A stretch of DNA of 64,000 bases from an uncultured Chitinophaga sp. (lineage in GTDB: Bacteria; Bacteroidota; Bacteroidia; Chitinophagales; Chitinophagaceae), in the NCBI RefSeq assembly GCF_937898475.1, contig NZ_CALEJS010000010.1:124001-188000 (forward strand), in the 5' to 3' direction. Position 1 is the first letter of the stretch. Every line of letters begins with the position of its first letter. Under the pieces are notes generated by a model, which was given only the letters and a program-made list of their open reading frames with translations, was not told the DNA's origin and made no database searches. The translations under genes and the position numbers were made by a program. Shown here piece after piece: positions 37,069-44,939 of the stretch.

Positions 37069-38208
37069 GTACTTTCTGATCAGCGGATGTTTCCTGATCA
37101 GATGACTGACGATCCAGCTGCCGGATAATGCAACTATAAACGTAATAATGAATTTAATAAAGGCAGGTGCTGAAATGGAAAGCAAAGCATACTGGCACCA
37201 TACGACAAAGATGTAATGCAGCAGGTAAATGCTGTAAGCGTTAGCAGAGAGGAATGTCCACCAGCTTTTAGGCGCCTGTACCAGCGCTTTAAAGGAAGTG
37301 ACCAAGGCAATACAACTTAAGCTGCAGGAAAGAACATACACGGTATAGTAGACGAGCCAGCCGGTCATTGAAGATATTTTTTCCTGTGCTACCAGTTGCC
37401 TGAGTGGCGCAGAAATGACTGTGAGTAAGATATACATCAACAGGCAGGCGGCTATCCAAAGCGGCCATAGTGCTATAAATTTACCGGAGAATATTCCGTC
37501 GCCATATCTTTTATTACCAGCAAGCGCGCCCAGCAAAAAGTAAGCGAAATACAGCAGTATCCTGCTTTTCTGGAAGTCAAAGGGCCCGATGCCAGTCCAG
37601 GTATAGGGGCCTACCCACATCGCCATCGGTACATATAATATCCAGGTGATCACTACGAGGCCGGAGACAAGTACACCCGGGCGAAAGCTCCCGATAGTTT
37701 TATTCTTTAACAATGGAAACAGTAAAGCAAATATGATATTATAGAGAAAGAGCACCCAAATAAACCATGGCGGACCAACCGGCCATGCTTCAGTGGTAAA
37801 GTAATCGATAACATAACCTTTGATACTGTGGCTGCCATGAGCTATATAGTAGGCGGGATAATAAGCCAGCATCATTAGTAAAGTAACGCCCGCAGCAAAC
37901 GGAAGGAACAGGCGATAGAAGCGGTCGCGTATAAATGCAGTGACGCCTTTCCTGGTGAGGCTGGGTAATACAAACATGCCGCTGATAAAGAACATCAGCG
38001 ACATAAAAAATACGTCGTTGAAATTTTCGAAGATATCAAGCCCTATCCAGCGTTCTTTGTCAACAATGGGATGGGTGGATAAGATATATGCCTGCTTATT
38101 AAAACTGGCGAAAGTAGTATAGGCCAGGGAAGAGTGATGGGCCACTACCAATACGGTGATGGCAGAACGGAGATGGTCTATCCACAGGGCGCGGGCGGAT
38201 GCAGGCAT
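37063..38208 (-). CDS. Acyltransferase-3 family membrane protein
   Basis: This 381-residue integral membrane protein has about ten helices. The N-terminal LWIDHLRSAITVLVVAHHSS carries the conserved Arg and His pattern of acyltransferase-3 (O-acetyl/succinyl transfer to sugars or glucans, as in OpgC). MSLMFFISGMFVLPSL and FIRDRFYRLFLPF are further family segments. The acceptor is unknown. An ATG 15 codons upstream (38253) is the alternative start. It ends overlapping the Old Yellow Enzyme gene tail to tail. Confidence 0.82.
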   Translation of the reverse strand: MPASARALWIDHLRSAITVLVVAHHSSLAYTTFASFNKQAYILSTHPIVDKERWIGLDIFENFNDVFFMSLMFFISGMFVLPSLTRKGVTAFIRDRFYRLFLPFAAGVTLLMMLAYYPAYYIAHGSHSIKGYVIDYFTTEAWPVGPPWFIWVLFLYNIIFALLFPLLKNKTIGSFRPGVLVSGLVVITWILYVPMAMWVGPYTWTGIGPFDFQKSRILLYFAYFLLGALAGNKRYGDGIFSGKFIALWPLWIAACLLMYILLTVISAPLRQLVAQEKISSMTGWLVYYTVYVLSCSLSCIALVTSFKALVQAPKSWWTFLSANAYSIYLLHYIFVVWCQYALLSISAPAFIKFIITFIVALSGSWIVSHLIRKHPLIRKYL

Positions 38209-38297
38209 GCAGGGTTTTATATCAAAGATGCGGTGGCAGCTAAATAGTTGCATACCAGCACCCTGATATTTTCAGGGAACCGGTAAGCAACACTGTT

Positions 38298-39365
38298 TTA
38301 GTACTTCCGCTTTTTGCGCAGGGAATTTACCTGTTTGGATATTTTGCCGAATTGTTGTTCCATTCTTTTCTTTGCCAGGGCACTTGCCTGGTAATGATAT
38401 TGTTCGCGGATCAGTTTCAGGTAATTGTGATACACGGCTGGCGGCAATTTGCCCTGCTCAAGCGCAGCTGTTACCGCACAGCCGGGCTCCTGTTGGTGTA
38501 AGCAGTCCCGGAAGCGGCATTGCCCAGATAGTTCTTCGATCATCGGGTGATAGAAGCTTACGCCGTCATCTGCATCCAGGGTGAGGCCAAATTCCCGCAT
38601 TCCCGGCGAATCAATAAGCATACTGCCGTTGGGCAACAGCACCAGCTGCCTGGAGGTGGTGGTATGTTTGCCTTTGTTATTGTAGGAACTCACACTACCT
38701 TCTTTTTGCATTGCCAGGCCGGAGAGGCTGTTGAACAGGGTGCTTTTCCCTACGCCGGATGAGCCCAGCAGGGCGAAGGTCTTGCCGGGAAGCAGGTACC
38801 GGGTGGCCCAACCGTTCAGCTGATCATGATCTAATGCGCTGGTGAGCAGCACAGGGCAATCATATCCCAGTGACAGCACCTCCTGTCGGCAGGCTTCCGG
38901 CGCATCTGCAAGGTCTTGTTTGTTCAGGATAACAATGGCCTGGATGCCGCATTGATATACCTGCTGCAGGTAACGTTGCAGCCGCGGGAGGTTAAAATCG
39001 CGATTGAGTCCCTGGATGATCAGGGCGGCGTCTATATTAGCGGCGATTACCTGTTGCTGACTGCTTTTACCAGGGAGCTTGCGGCTCAACGCATTAAGCC
39101 GGGGGAGGACATCGACAATGATGCTTTGATCGTAATAGTGTTTACAAACGATCCAGTCGCCTACTTTTGGCAGCTCCCAGGTTTCTTTGCCATTCATGAG
39201 CGAACCCGCCAGCATGGCAGGAGAAGGCCCGGTGGGAGTGATGATAGTGTGGTTGTAGCCGTTGATAGCAATTACCCGTCCGGCTTCGAGGTCATGCCGG
39301 ATAAAGGTTGTATAATGATGTTCAAAATGGCTGTTCCAGCCATATGATGATAATGATGATAACAT
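38298..39365 (-). CDS. rsgA: Ribosome small subunit-dependent GTPase A
   Basis: This circularly permuted GTPase helps mature the 30S subunit. The 355-residue protein has an N-terminal OB-fold, then G4 (VILNKQDL), then G1 (ALLGSSGVGKSTLFNSL), then G3 (DSPGMREFGL), and a C-terminal zinc knuckle, CRFRDCLHQQEPGC. The start ATG 39365 (MLSSLSSYGWNS) places the OB-fold correctly. The frame is open 23 codons further, but without family support. Confidence 0.93.
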   Translation of the reverse strand: MLSSLSSYGWNSHFEHHYTTFIRHDLEAGRVIAINGYNHTIITPTGPSPAMLAGSLMNGKETWELPKVGDWIVCKHYYDQSIIVDVLPRLNALSRKLPGKSSQQQVIAANIDAALIIQGLNRDFNLPRLQRYLQQVYQCGIQAIVILNKQDLADAPEACRQEVLSLGYDCPVLLTSALDHDQLNGWATRYLLPGKTFALLGSSGVGKSTLFNSLSGLAMQKEGSVSSYNNKGKHTTTSRQLVLLPNGSMLIDSPGMREFGLTLDADDGVSFYHPMIEELSGQCRFRDCLHQQEPGCAVTAALEQGKLPPAVYHNYLKLIREQYHYQASALAKKRMEQQFGKISKQVNSLRKKRKY

Positions 39366-39683
39366 TGTTGAAATAGGTTTCAGCGCTGTGTGCGGACAAA
39401 ACAGTAGTGTCCGGGCAACAGGGCATAGGTTCATAAATGCATATGAATAACGGAGTAAAGAAACGCAGTGGAAATTAAGTAGTGTTCACTAACCAGCTGC
39501 GTTAGGCGGCAATCATTCCGGCAGACGGGCGATATGTGGTATGTATGAGTTGCATACGAGGGCGAAGATAGACATTTTCAGCGATCTTTTACCGGGATAA
39601 CCGGTTTTAGTCCGGGCCAGCTATCAATAGACGGGAGGCTGGCTTGAATAAGCCGGCCTCCCTTTGGGTGCATTCGTTAGAAA
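39366..39683. other. Gene-free stretch upstream of rsgA
   Basis: No gene is supported here. A 13-bp-arm hairpin at 39633-39662 (GGGAGGCTGGCTT / AAGCCGGCCTCCC, one G-T mismatch) lies 21 bases after the small secreted-protein gene and may slow or end its transcript, although no T tract follows. A weaker ACCGGG/CCGG symmetry lies near 39590-39615. Confidence 0.55.
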
Positions 39684-39905
39684 TTAACATTTACATAAAG
39701 ACCTGTCTACATATGTTTTATTGCCGTTCTTGTTGATGTAATAGCAGCCGCCTTTTGGGCCACGGTTAAGCGCCTTGCCTTTATAGGTGCCGCAATCGGC
39801 GGAAGGAATGAAATGGGAGTAAGAAGAAGAGCCGGTGGCATTAGTGGTTGCTTTGGGTAAAGCAAGAGATAAAAGGACAATGGGAATGACTAATAGCTTT
39901 TTCAT
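39684..39905 (-). CDS. Small secreted cysteine protein with a PBCV-type basic adaptor-like motif
   Basis: This 73-residue protein has a signal peptide at about 1-23 (KKLLVIPIVLLSLALPKA) and a mature part of about 50 residues with four cysteines (C38, C54, C71, C73), enough for two disulfides. The core NRGPKGGCYYINKNGNKTYV resembles the short basic adaptor domain first named from chlorella virus PBCV-1 and found in scattered bacterial proteins. That match is from memory and uncertain. Function unknown; the mature part is rich in Lys, Gly, Asn and Tyr and would be basic. Confidence 0.75.
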   Translation of the reverse strand: MKKLLVIPIVLLSLALPKATTNATGSSSYSHFIPSADCGTYKGKALNRGPKGGCYYINKNGNKTYVDRSLCKC

Positions 39906-40065
39906 ATCAATGGTGGTATAGTTTCCAATAGAGGGTGGTTAAAATTTGGGGGTGCAATTGGCTGATGTGAAACGAATGTAGGATTAATTTGTGGTAGGGG
40001 ACTAACATCTTTGTGGGGTTTTTGTAGGGTGGTATGAGGTGACACGCAGTAAGGGCTTGTTTTAG

Positions 40066-40091
40066 CAAAAAGCCCCGGTTATAGCCGGGGC
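40066..40091 (-). terminator. Terminator of the aldo/keto reductase gene
   Basis: GCCCCGG (40072-40078) and CCGGGGC (40085-40091) form the stem. On the minus strand it is followed by TTTTT. It lies 28 bases past the stop codon. Confidence 0.8.
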
Positions 40092-40119
40092 CCGGATTCT
40101 TAACGTGCCATTGTCCTAT

Positions 40120-41118
40120 CTACCCATTCAAATGCTTCATGAACATTTCCGGATACCTATCTCCCGCAACACTTCCCGCCGGTAGTATGCCGTCTATTGT
40201 ATTCAATTCATCCTCTGTTAATTTAACTTCTGCTGCTCCCAGGTTCTCCTCCAGGTATTTCACCCTTTTCGTTCCGGGTATTGCAATAATATCATCCCCC
40301 TGCGCCAGTACCCATGCAATCGCCAGCTGGGAAGGGGTGCAATTTTTCTGCGCTGCCAGTTCTTTCACCTTCTCTACCAGCTCCAGGTTCTTAATGAAAT
40401 TATCTCCCTGGAACCTCGGCATATGTATACGGTTATCTTTTATATCCTCCGGCTTTTGGATCTCACCGCTTAACAAACCACGGCTTAAGGGAGAATATGC
40501 TACCAGGCCAATACCTTCTGCTCTCAATGCGGGCAGCACCTCCCGCTCGATATCCCTGCTCCACAAAGAATATTCTATCTGTAAGGCGGTGATGGGATGC
40601 ACCTTCGCAGCTCTCCTGATCGTAGCGGCAGAAGCCTCTGATAAACCGATATAACGAATAACGCCAGCCTGCACAAATTCTGCCAGGGCGCCGATGGTTT
40701 CTTCTATCGGTATAGCAGGATCTACTCTTGCAGGCGTATAAAGGTCAATGTAATCCGTTTTCAGACGCTGCAGGCTATACACTATTGCATTCTTCAGGTA
40801 TTCCGGGCTGGCGTTTACCCTGCTATATCCGGGCATGCCACCTTTTGCGGGGGCCAGCATCATTCCTGATTTTACAGAAAGAAATGCCCGTTCCCGTTTA
40901 CCTTTGATAGCTTTCGCGATCAGCTCTTCATTATGACCAGCCCTGTAAAAATCTGCTGTGTCCAGAAAGTTGGCGCCCAACTCCAGTGCACGCTCAATGG
41001 TTGTAACCGATTCTTTTTCGTCAGCCTGGCCATAAGCACCGGACATTCCCATACATCCTAACCCGACCGCCGTTACCTCCGGTCCACCTTTTCCCAGTTG
41101 TCTTTTCAATACTTTCAT
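40120..41118 (-). CDS. Aldo/keto reductase lacking the catalytic histidine
   Basis: This 332-residue TIM-barrel oxidoreductase is NADPH-type by family. Of the catalytic tetrad, D53, Y58 (FLDTADFYRAGHNEE) and K83 (SVKSGMM) are kept, but the usual His (as in YQHRVDP of typical members) is Ala130 in DLYTPARVDP. The cofactor-end motif AIPGTKRVKYLEENLGA is normal. ATG 41118 (MKVLKRQLGKGG) is the start. It is preceded by an AraC-type regulator gene and by direct repeats, so it is probably that regulator's target. Confidence 0.88.
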   Translation of the reverse strand: MKVLKRQLGKGGPEVTAVGLGCMGMSGAYGQADEKESVTTIERALELGANFLDTADFYRAGHNEELIAKAIKGKRERAFLSVKSGMMLAPAKGGMPGYSRVNASPEYLKNAIVYSLQRLKTDYIDLYTPARVDPAIPIEETIGALAEFVQAGVIRYIGLSEASAATIRRAAKVHPITALQIEYSLWSRDIEREVLPALRAEGIGLVAYSPLSRGLLSGEIQKPEDIKDNRIHMPRFQGDNFIKNLELVEKVKELAAQKNCTPSQLAIAWVLAQGDDIIAIPGTKRVKYLEENLGAAEVKLTEDELNTIDGILPAGSVAGDRYPEMFMKHLNG

Positions 41119-41139
41119 GATGAATGTTTTTTGATAGGA

Positions 41140-41147
41140 CAAAGGTA
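41140..41147 (-). promoter_or_regulatory. -7 element of the aldo/keto reductase promoter
   Basis: Read on the minus strand it is TACCTTTG, a perfect TAnnTTTG, 21 bases upstream of the ATG. There is no TTTG at the usual 19-base distance (the nearest is at 26 bases, inside the proximal direct repeat), as expected for a promoter that depends on an activator. Confidence 0.6.
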
Positions 41148-41168
41148 GCTGGGTGAACAGTCTGCCAG

Positions 41169-41200
41169 CCGGACAAATCACCTTAATTACCGGACAAATC
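41169..41200 (-). promoter_or_regulatory. Pair of 11-bp direct repeats, probable AraC-type operator
   Basis: CCGGACAAATC occurs twice without mismatch, at 41169-41179 and 41190-41200, a 21-base period. AraC-family activators bind direct half-sites about two helical turns apart. The pair sits just upstream of the -7 element of the reductase gene and reaches into the 3' end of the regulator gene. Confidence 0.7.
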
Positions 41201-42055
41201 CCGGATGGATGAAACAAACCGGGAAACTGTATTTCCTGTTATTTTCCGGAACAGCCTGGAAAAGTAATCCGGATCATTGAACCCAAGCTCAAAGGCTACT
41301 TCTTTTACCGATATTTCGTTGTAGTATAATTTGCGTTGCGCCTCAAGTATCAGGCGCTGGTTAAGGTATTCTTTAGCAGAGAGACCAGAGAATTCCTTTA
41401 CAATGTTATAAAGGTGGGTTGCATTTACTGCGAGGCGTTTACAGATCTCCTCAATGGAGAGATGCTGTGTCAGCTCCTCTTCTACCAGCAGTTTGAACGC
41501 AATGTATTTGGTTAACTTTTCATTGGAACCCGACTGTATTTCCTGGTCCTGGAAGTATGCATGGTTGATCTCAGTTAATACGCTATCAAGGTAAGAAAGG
41601 ATCAATGCAGTGGGTGAATTTCTTACCAGTAAAAGCTGACGAAGGCTTTCAAAGGCCCAGGAGAGCCGTTGTACGGCATCCTCTTTAATTGACAGTATCT
41701 GGTGCTGCAAGGGGTTAATGAGAAATGGAAATGATTTAGGAAGCAGCGAAAGACAATGGTCGTCAATACCTAGCTTGTAATATTCCCATTCATGCTGGTG
41801 CGATGGCAGTATATGGATTTGTTGTGGAAGCACAAACAATAGTTGGTTGTTCTGCACATTTATCGGCTGCATATCTACCTTATGCAAGGCATGCCCCTTT
41901 TTCATGAACAGGAAAAAGTATTGCGCTTGTTTGTGTGGCTGCATGAATTTTTCTATCAGTTCATCAGATGGCAACCCGGTTCTGTTGGATCTGACCATGA
42001 TAAAAAGCTTTTCATGCTGTGTTAACGTATATAATATTCTGGAGAGGTCCTGCAT
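41183..42055 (-). CDS. AraC-family transcriptional regulator
   Basis: This 290-residue protein has an N-terminal cupin-like sensing domain of about 170 residues and a C-terminal double helix-turn-helix (LSIEEICKRLAVNATHLYNIV, then ISVKEVAFELGFNDPDYFSRLFRK). The second helix-turn-helix matches the AraC signature well. It lies 64 bases upstream of the aldo/keto reductase gene on the same strand and probably controls it. The inducer is unknown. Confidence 0.88.
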   Translation of the reverse strand: MQDLSRILYTLTQHEKLFIMVRSNRTGLPSDELIEKFMQPHKQAQYFFLFMKKGHALHKVDMQPINVQNNQLLFVLPQQIHILPSHQHEWEYYKLGIDDHCLSLLPKSFPFLINPLQHQILSIKEDAVQRLSWAFESLRQLLLVRNSPTALILSYLDSVLTEINHAYFQDQEIQSGSNEKLTKYIAFKLLVEEELTQHLSIEEICKRLAVNATHLYNIVKEFSGLSAKEYLNQRLILEAQRKLYYNEISVKEVAFELGFNDPDYFSRLFRKITGNTVSRFVSSIRDLSGN

Positions 42056-42253
42056 GATTCAGTATGCTGTTTACAACTTTATATTCCAATGATCAGTGGG
42101 AGCGAAGTATTGGTAATTCCCAATAGTTTAATTGACGATTGTTCATAAGATTTATTTTAATTGCGGATAAAAATAAGTCGCCGTGCGTTGTTGTCAGGTT
42201 CCCGGTATTGTGGCCTGACAGCCATGCTGCAGGCGTACCTACCGCATCAGCAG

Positions 42254-42284
42254 CTTGCAAACCGGGGGAATATTCCTATTTTTG
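42254..42284 (+). promoter_or_regulatory. Probable promoter of sulP and acetolactate decarboxylase
   Basis: CTTG (42254-42257), a 19-base spacer, and TATTTTTG (42277-42284) match the consensus with one mismatch. It would give a long leader of about 140 bases containing the palindrome at 42331. Confidence 0.6.
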
Positions 42285-42330
42285 CTGCCGAATGAACAGC
42301 ATTACTATATCATCACAGCTTACACCACCC

Positions 42331-42351
42331 TGATAGTTATTTTAACTATCA
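42331..42351. promoter_or_regulatory. Perfect 21-base palindrome in the sulP leader
   Basis: TGATAGTTA and TAACTATCA flank a TTT centre, giving a 9-bp perfect stem. It could be a repressor site just downstream of the promoter or an RNA hairpin. Confidence 0.55.
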
Positions 42352-42432
42352 TGCACGTTTCTTTAAACGGAGCCAGGTTCTTTTCTGTCACTCACATCCA
42401 GTTTTCGTTTTTTACTTTTTAATCTTTCCCAC

Positions 42433-43965
42433 ATGAAGGCTTACTTCAATTTATTTGATTTCTCGCAAAAAATCAATTACAAGACCGAGGTATTGGCTGG
42501 CCTTACGGTAGCCATGACCATGATCCCGGAATCGCTGTCATTTGCCATCCTGGCAGGACTTTCTCCCTTAACGGGTCTTTACGCGGCTTTTCTGATGGGC
42601 CTGATTACCGCTGTGTTGGGCGGCAGGCCGGGTATGGTATCAGGTGGTGCAGGCGCTACGGTAGTTGTGCTGATCGCGCTGATGCAAAGTCATGGTGTGG
42701 AGTATGTTTTCGCAGCGGTAGCATTGGCAGGAGTCTTACAGATAGTAGTTGGTCTCTTCAGGTTGGGAAAGTTTATCCGGCTGGTGCCGCAACCTGTTAT
42801 GTACGGTTTTGTAAATGGCCTGGCCGTGATCATTTTCATGGCTCAGATACAACAATTTAAAGTAAGCAGCGCCAGTGGCGCCGCCTGGTTATCCGGCTCT
42901 GCATTATGGATTATGCTCGGACTTGTGCTGCTCACCATCCTGATCGTGATACTGGTGCCGAAAATCACCAAGGCAGTTCCCGCGTCACTGGTGGCCATTG
43001 TTGTTGTGTTTTTACTGGTGTTAGGCCTGGGCATTGAAACCAAAACCGTTAAAGATATTGCTTCCATCAGTGGCGGCTTTCCGCCGTTCCATGTGCCTGC
43101 GGTACCCTTTAGCCTGGACATGCTAAGGACCATTTTCCCTTATTCGCTTGTGATGGCAGGAGTTGGTCTTATTGAAACGCTGCTTACACTTAACGTGGTG
43201 GATGAGATCACCGGAACTAAAGGCCGCGGCAACAAGGAAGCGGTGGCACAGGGAACAGCTAATATATTCAATGGCTTTTTTACGGGAATGGGTGGTTGCG
43301 CGATGATCGCCCAGTCTTTTGTTAACCTTTCGGCCGGTTCCAGGGCAAGGCTGTCGGGCATTATTGCCGCACACACCATCCTGCTGATCATTCTTTTCGG
43401 CGCACCTGTTATTGAGCGTGTTCCAATGGCTGCGCTGGTAGGCGTAATGATCATGGTAGCCATTGGTACATTTGAATGGATCAGTTTGAAGATCATCAAT
43501 AAAATGCCCCGTCAGGACGTGTTTGTAGGTATACTCGTTGCAATTGTCACCGTATGGCTGCATAACCTGGCGCTCGCAGTGCTGATAGGTGTCATTATAT
43601 CAGCGCTGGTATTTGCCTGGGAAAGCGCCAAAAGGATACGTGCGAGGAAATATACAGACGACCAGGGTGTCAAACATTATGAAATATTCGGTCCCCTGTT
43701 CTTTGGTTCGGTTACCACCTTCCTGGAGAAATTTGACGTACAAAATGACCCGGCTGAGGTGATCATCGACTTCAGGGAAAGCAGGGTGGCCGACATGAGC
43801 GCTATTGAAGCATTGAACAAACTGACAGAACGCTATCAGAAAGCAGGTAAGAAACTGCATCTGCGTTACCTGAGTGAGGACTGCCGCGTGCTGCTGAAAA
43901 ATGCAGCATCGGTGATCGACGTAAATGTAATGGAAGATCCGCATTACCAAGTAGCAACGGATTAG
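42433..43965 (+). CDS. SulP-family inorganic anion transporter
   Basis: This 510-residue protein has about 11-12 membrane helices and a C-terminal STAS domain (from about residue 410; VIIDFRESRVADMSAIEALNK). The N-terminal AMTMIPESLSFAILAGLSPL and GLYAAFLMG signatures fit the sulfate/bicarbonate permease family. The transported anion cannot be told from sequence. It lies 36 bases upstream of the acetolactate decarboxylase gene and is probably cotranscribed with it. Confidence 0.88.
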   Translation: MKAYFNLFDFSQKINYKTEVLAGLTVAMTMIPESLSFAILAGLSPLTGLYAAFLMGLITAVLGGRPGMVSGGAGATVVVLIALMQSHGVEYVFAAVALAGVLQIVVGLFRLGKFIRLVPQPVMYGFVNGLAVIIFMAQIQQFKVSSASGAAWLSGSALWIMLGLVLLTILIVILVPKITKAVPASLVAIVVVFLLVLGLGIETKTVKDIASISGGFPPFHVPAVPFSLDMLRTIFPYSLVMAGVGLIETLLTLNVVDEITGTKGRGNKEAVAQGTANIFNGFFTGMGGCAMIAQSFVNLSAGSRARLSGIIAAHTILLIILFGAPVIERVPMAALVGVMIMVAIGTFEWISLKIINKMPRQDVFVGILVAIVTVWLHNLALAVLIGVIISALVFAWESAKRIRARKYTDDQGVKHYEIFGPLFFGSVTTFLEKFDVQNDPAEVIIDFRESRVADMSAIEALNKLTERYQKAGKKLHLRYLSEDCRVLLKNAASVIDVNVMEDPHYQVATD

Positions 43966-44001
43966 TATATCTTTATCCCCCGAAATTAAACCCTGTTCAA
44001 C

Positions 44002-44814
44002 ATGCGCGCTTTGCTGTTTTCTTTTATGACGGCTACTGTACTGCTATCCGCCCGGCACGTAGCTGCAACTATAAGAAGTACTCCTCCTGATACCCTGCAC
44101 AACAACCTTTTTACCGTTGGGGTGGGATCCGGCCTTATCGGCGGATTGTACGATGGCTTTTTTTCTTACCGGGAACTTAAAAAGCATGGCGATTTTGGCC
44201 TGGGCGCTCCTGATAAACTGGACGGGGAGATCATGATTTTCCGTGGAAGGGTGTATCAAACCCAGCACAGCGGTAAAACTTTCCAGGTGGATGATCATCA
44301 GCTGACGCCTTTTTCGATGATCAATTTCTTTCATCCGGATATCACCATCAGTGTAGTGAAACCACTGGATAAGGCAGGATTATTTCATCTCCTGGACAGT
44401 GTGCTCACCAATATTAACGGCATGTATGCCATCCATGTCAGTGGTAAATTCAGCTATATCAAAACACGTGCTTTCCCGCCCGTTCAGCAGCATCAACATA
44501 CTCCGCTGGCTGATATGCTGAGTCTGCAGCATTTCTTCGAATTTAAGGACGCCCAGGGCGATTTAATCGGTTATCGCTTACCGGTGTTCATGGATAACAC
44601 CAACATATCAGGTTACCATTTTCATTTTCTTTCTGAAAACAAAGACGCCGGTGGCCACATCATCGACCTGAAAGCAAGCCATTTCACGATCGAAATAGAC
44701 ATATTGGATAGTTACACCATAAAGGTGCCCGCAAATAAAGATTTTGAGCAGTTTGATTTTAAACAGAACAGGGCTGAGGACATTAAAAGTGTAGAAAGAG
44801 GCGGAAAGCATTAG
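44002..44814 (+). CDS. Exported alpha-acetolactate decarboxylase
   Basis: This enzyme converts alpha-acetolactate to acetoin. The 270-residue protein has an N-terminal signal peptide (MRALLFSFMTATVLLSARHVAA). The family core follows: KHGDFGLGAPDKLDGEIM with Glu76, KTRAFPPV with Arg156, and the zinc ligands H206, H208 and H219 in GYHFHFLSENKDAGGH. All catalytic features of the BudA/AlsD family are present. No acetolactate synthase or butanediol dehydrogenase gene is nearby. Export of this enzyme is known in some Gram-positive bacteria; here it should be periplasmic. A terminator follows. Confidence 0.88.
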   Translation: MRALLFSFMTATVLLSARHVAATIRSTPPDTLHNNLFTVGVGSGLIGGLYDGFFSYRELKKHGDFGLGAPDKLDGEIMIFRGRVYQTQHSGKTFQVDDHQLTPFSMINFFHPDITISVVKPLDKAGLFHLLDSVLTNINGMYAIHVSGKFSYIKTRAFPPVQQHQHTPLADMLSLQHFFEFKDAQGDLIGYRLPVFMDNTNISGYHFHFLSENKDAGGHIIDLKASHFTIEIDILDSYTIKVPANKDFEQFDFKQNRAEDIKSVERGGKH

Positions 44815-44840
44815 TAAGCAGCTAACAGCTGGCTGCTATA

Positions 44841-44876
44841 AAAAAGTCCCCTGGAGAACCAGAGGACTTTCTTTTA
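44841..44876. terminator. Bidirectional terminator between acetolactate decarboxylase and ftsZ
   Basis: AAAGTCC and GGACTTT arms, extended by CTGG/CCAG with one mismatch, have an A tract on the left and CTTTT on the right. They serve both convergent genes. Confidence 0.85.
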
Positions 44877-44939
44877 ACACAACTAAAAAACAATCAAAAT
44901 TAAATTTAGCAATAAAGCTATTCAATTCACAACCGCTCA

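Larger units (their letters stand above)
42056..42432. other. Divergent control region between the AraC-type gene and sulP
   Basis: No gene is supported. It holds a sulP-side promoter (42254-42284), a 21-base palindrome (42331-42351), a TGTCAGG/CCTGACA inverted pair (42192-42220) and an ATTGG/CCAAT pair near 42110-42125. Several symmetric sites suggest regulation of both flanking genes. Confidence 0.5.

Noticed and set aside
39633..39662. Hairpin taken at first as a strong terminator
   Set aside because: No T tract on either strand directly after it; kept only as a hairpin within the gap description.
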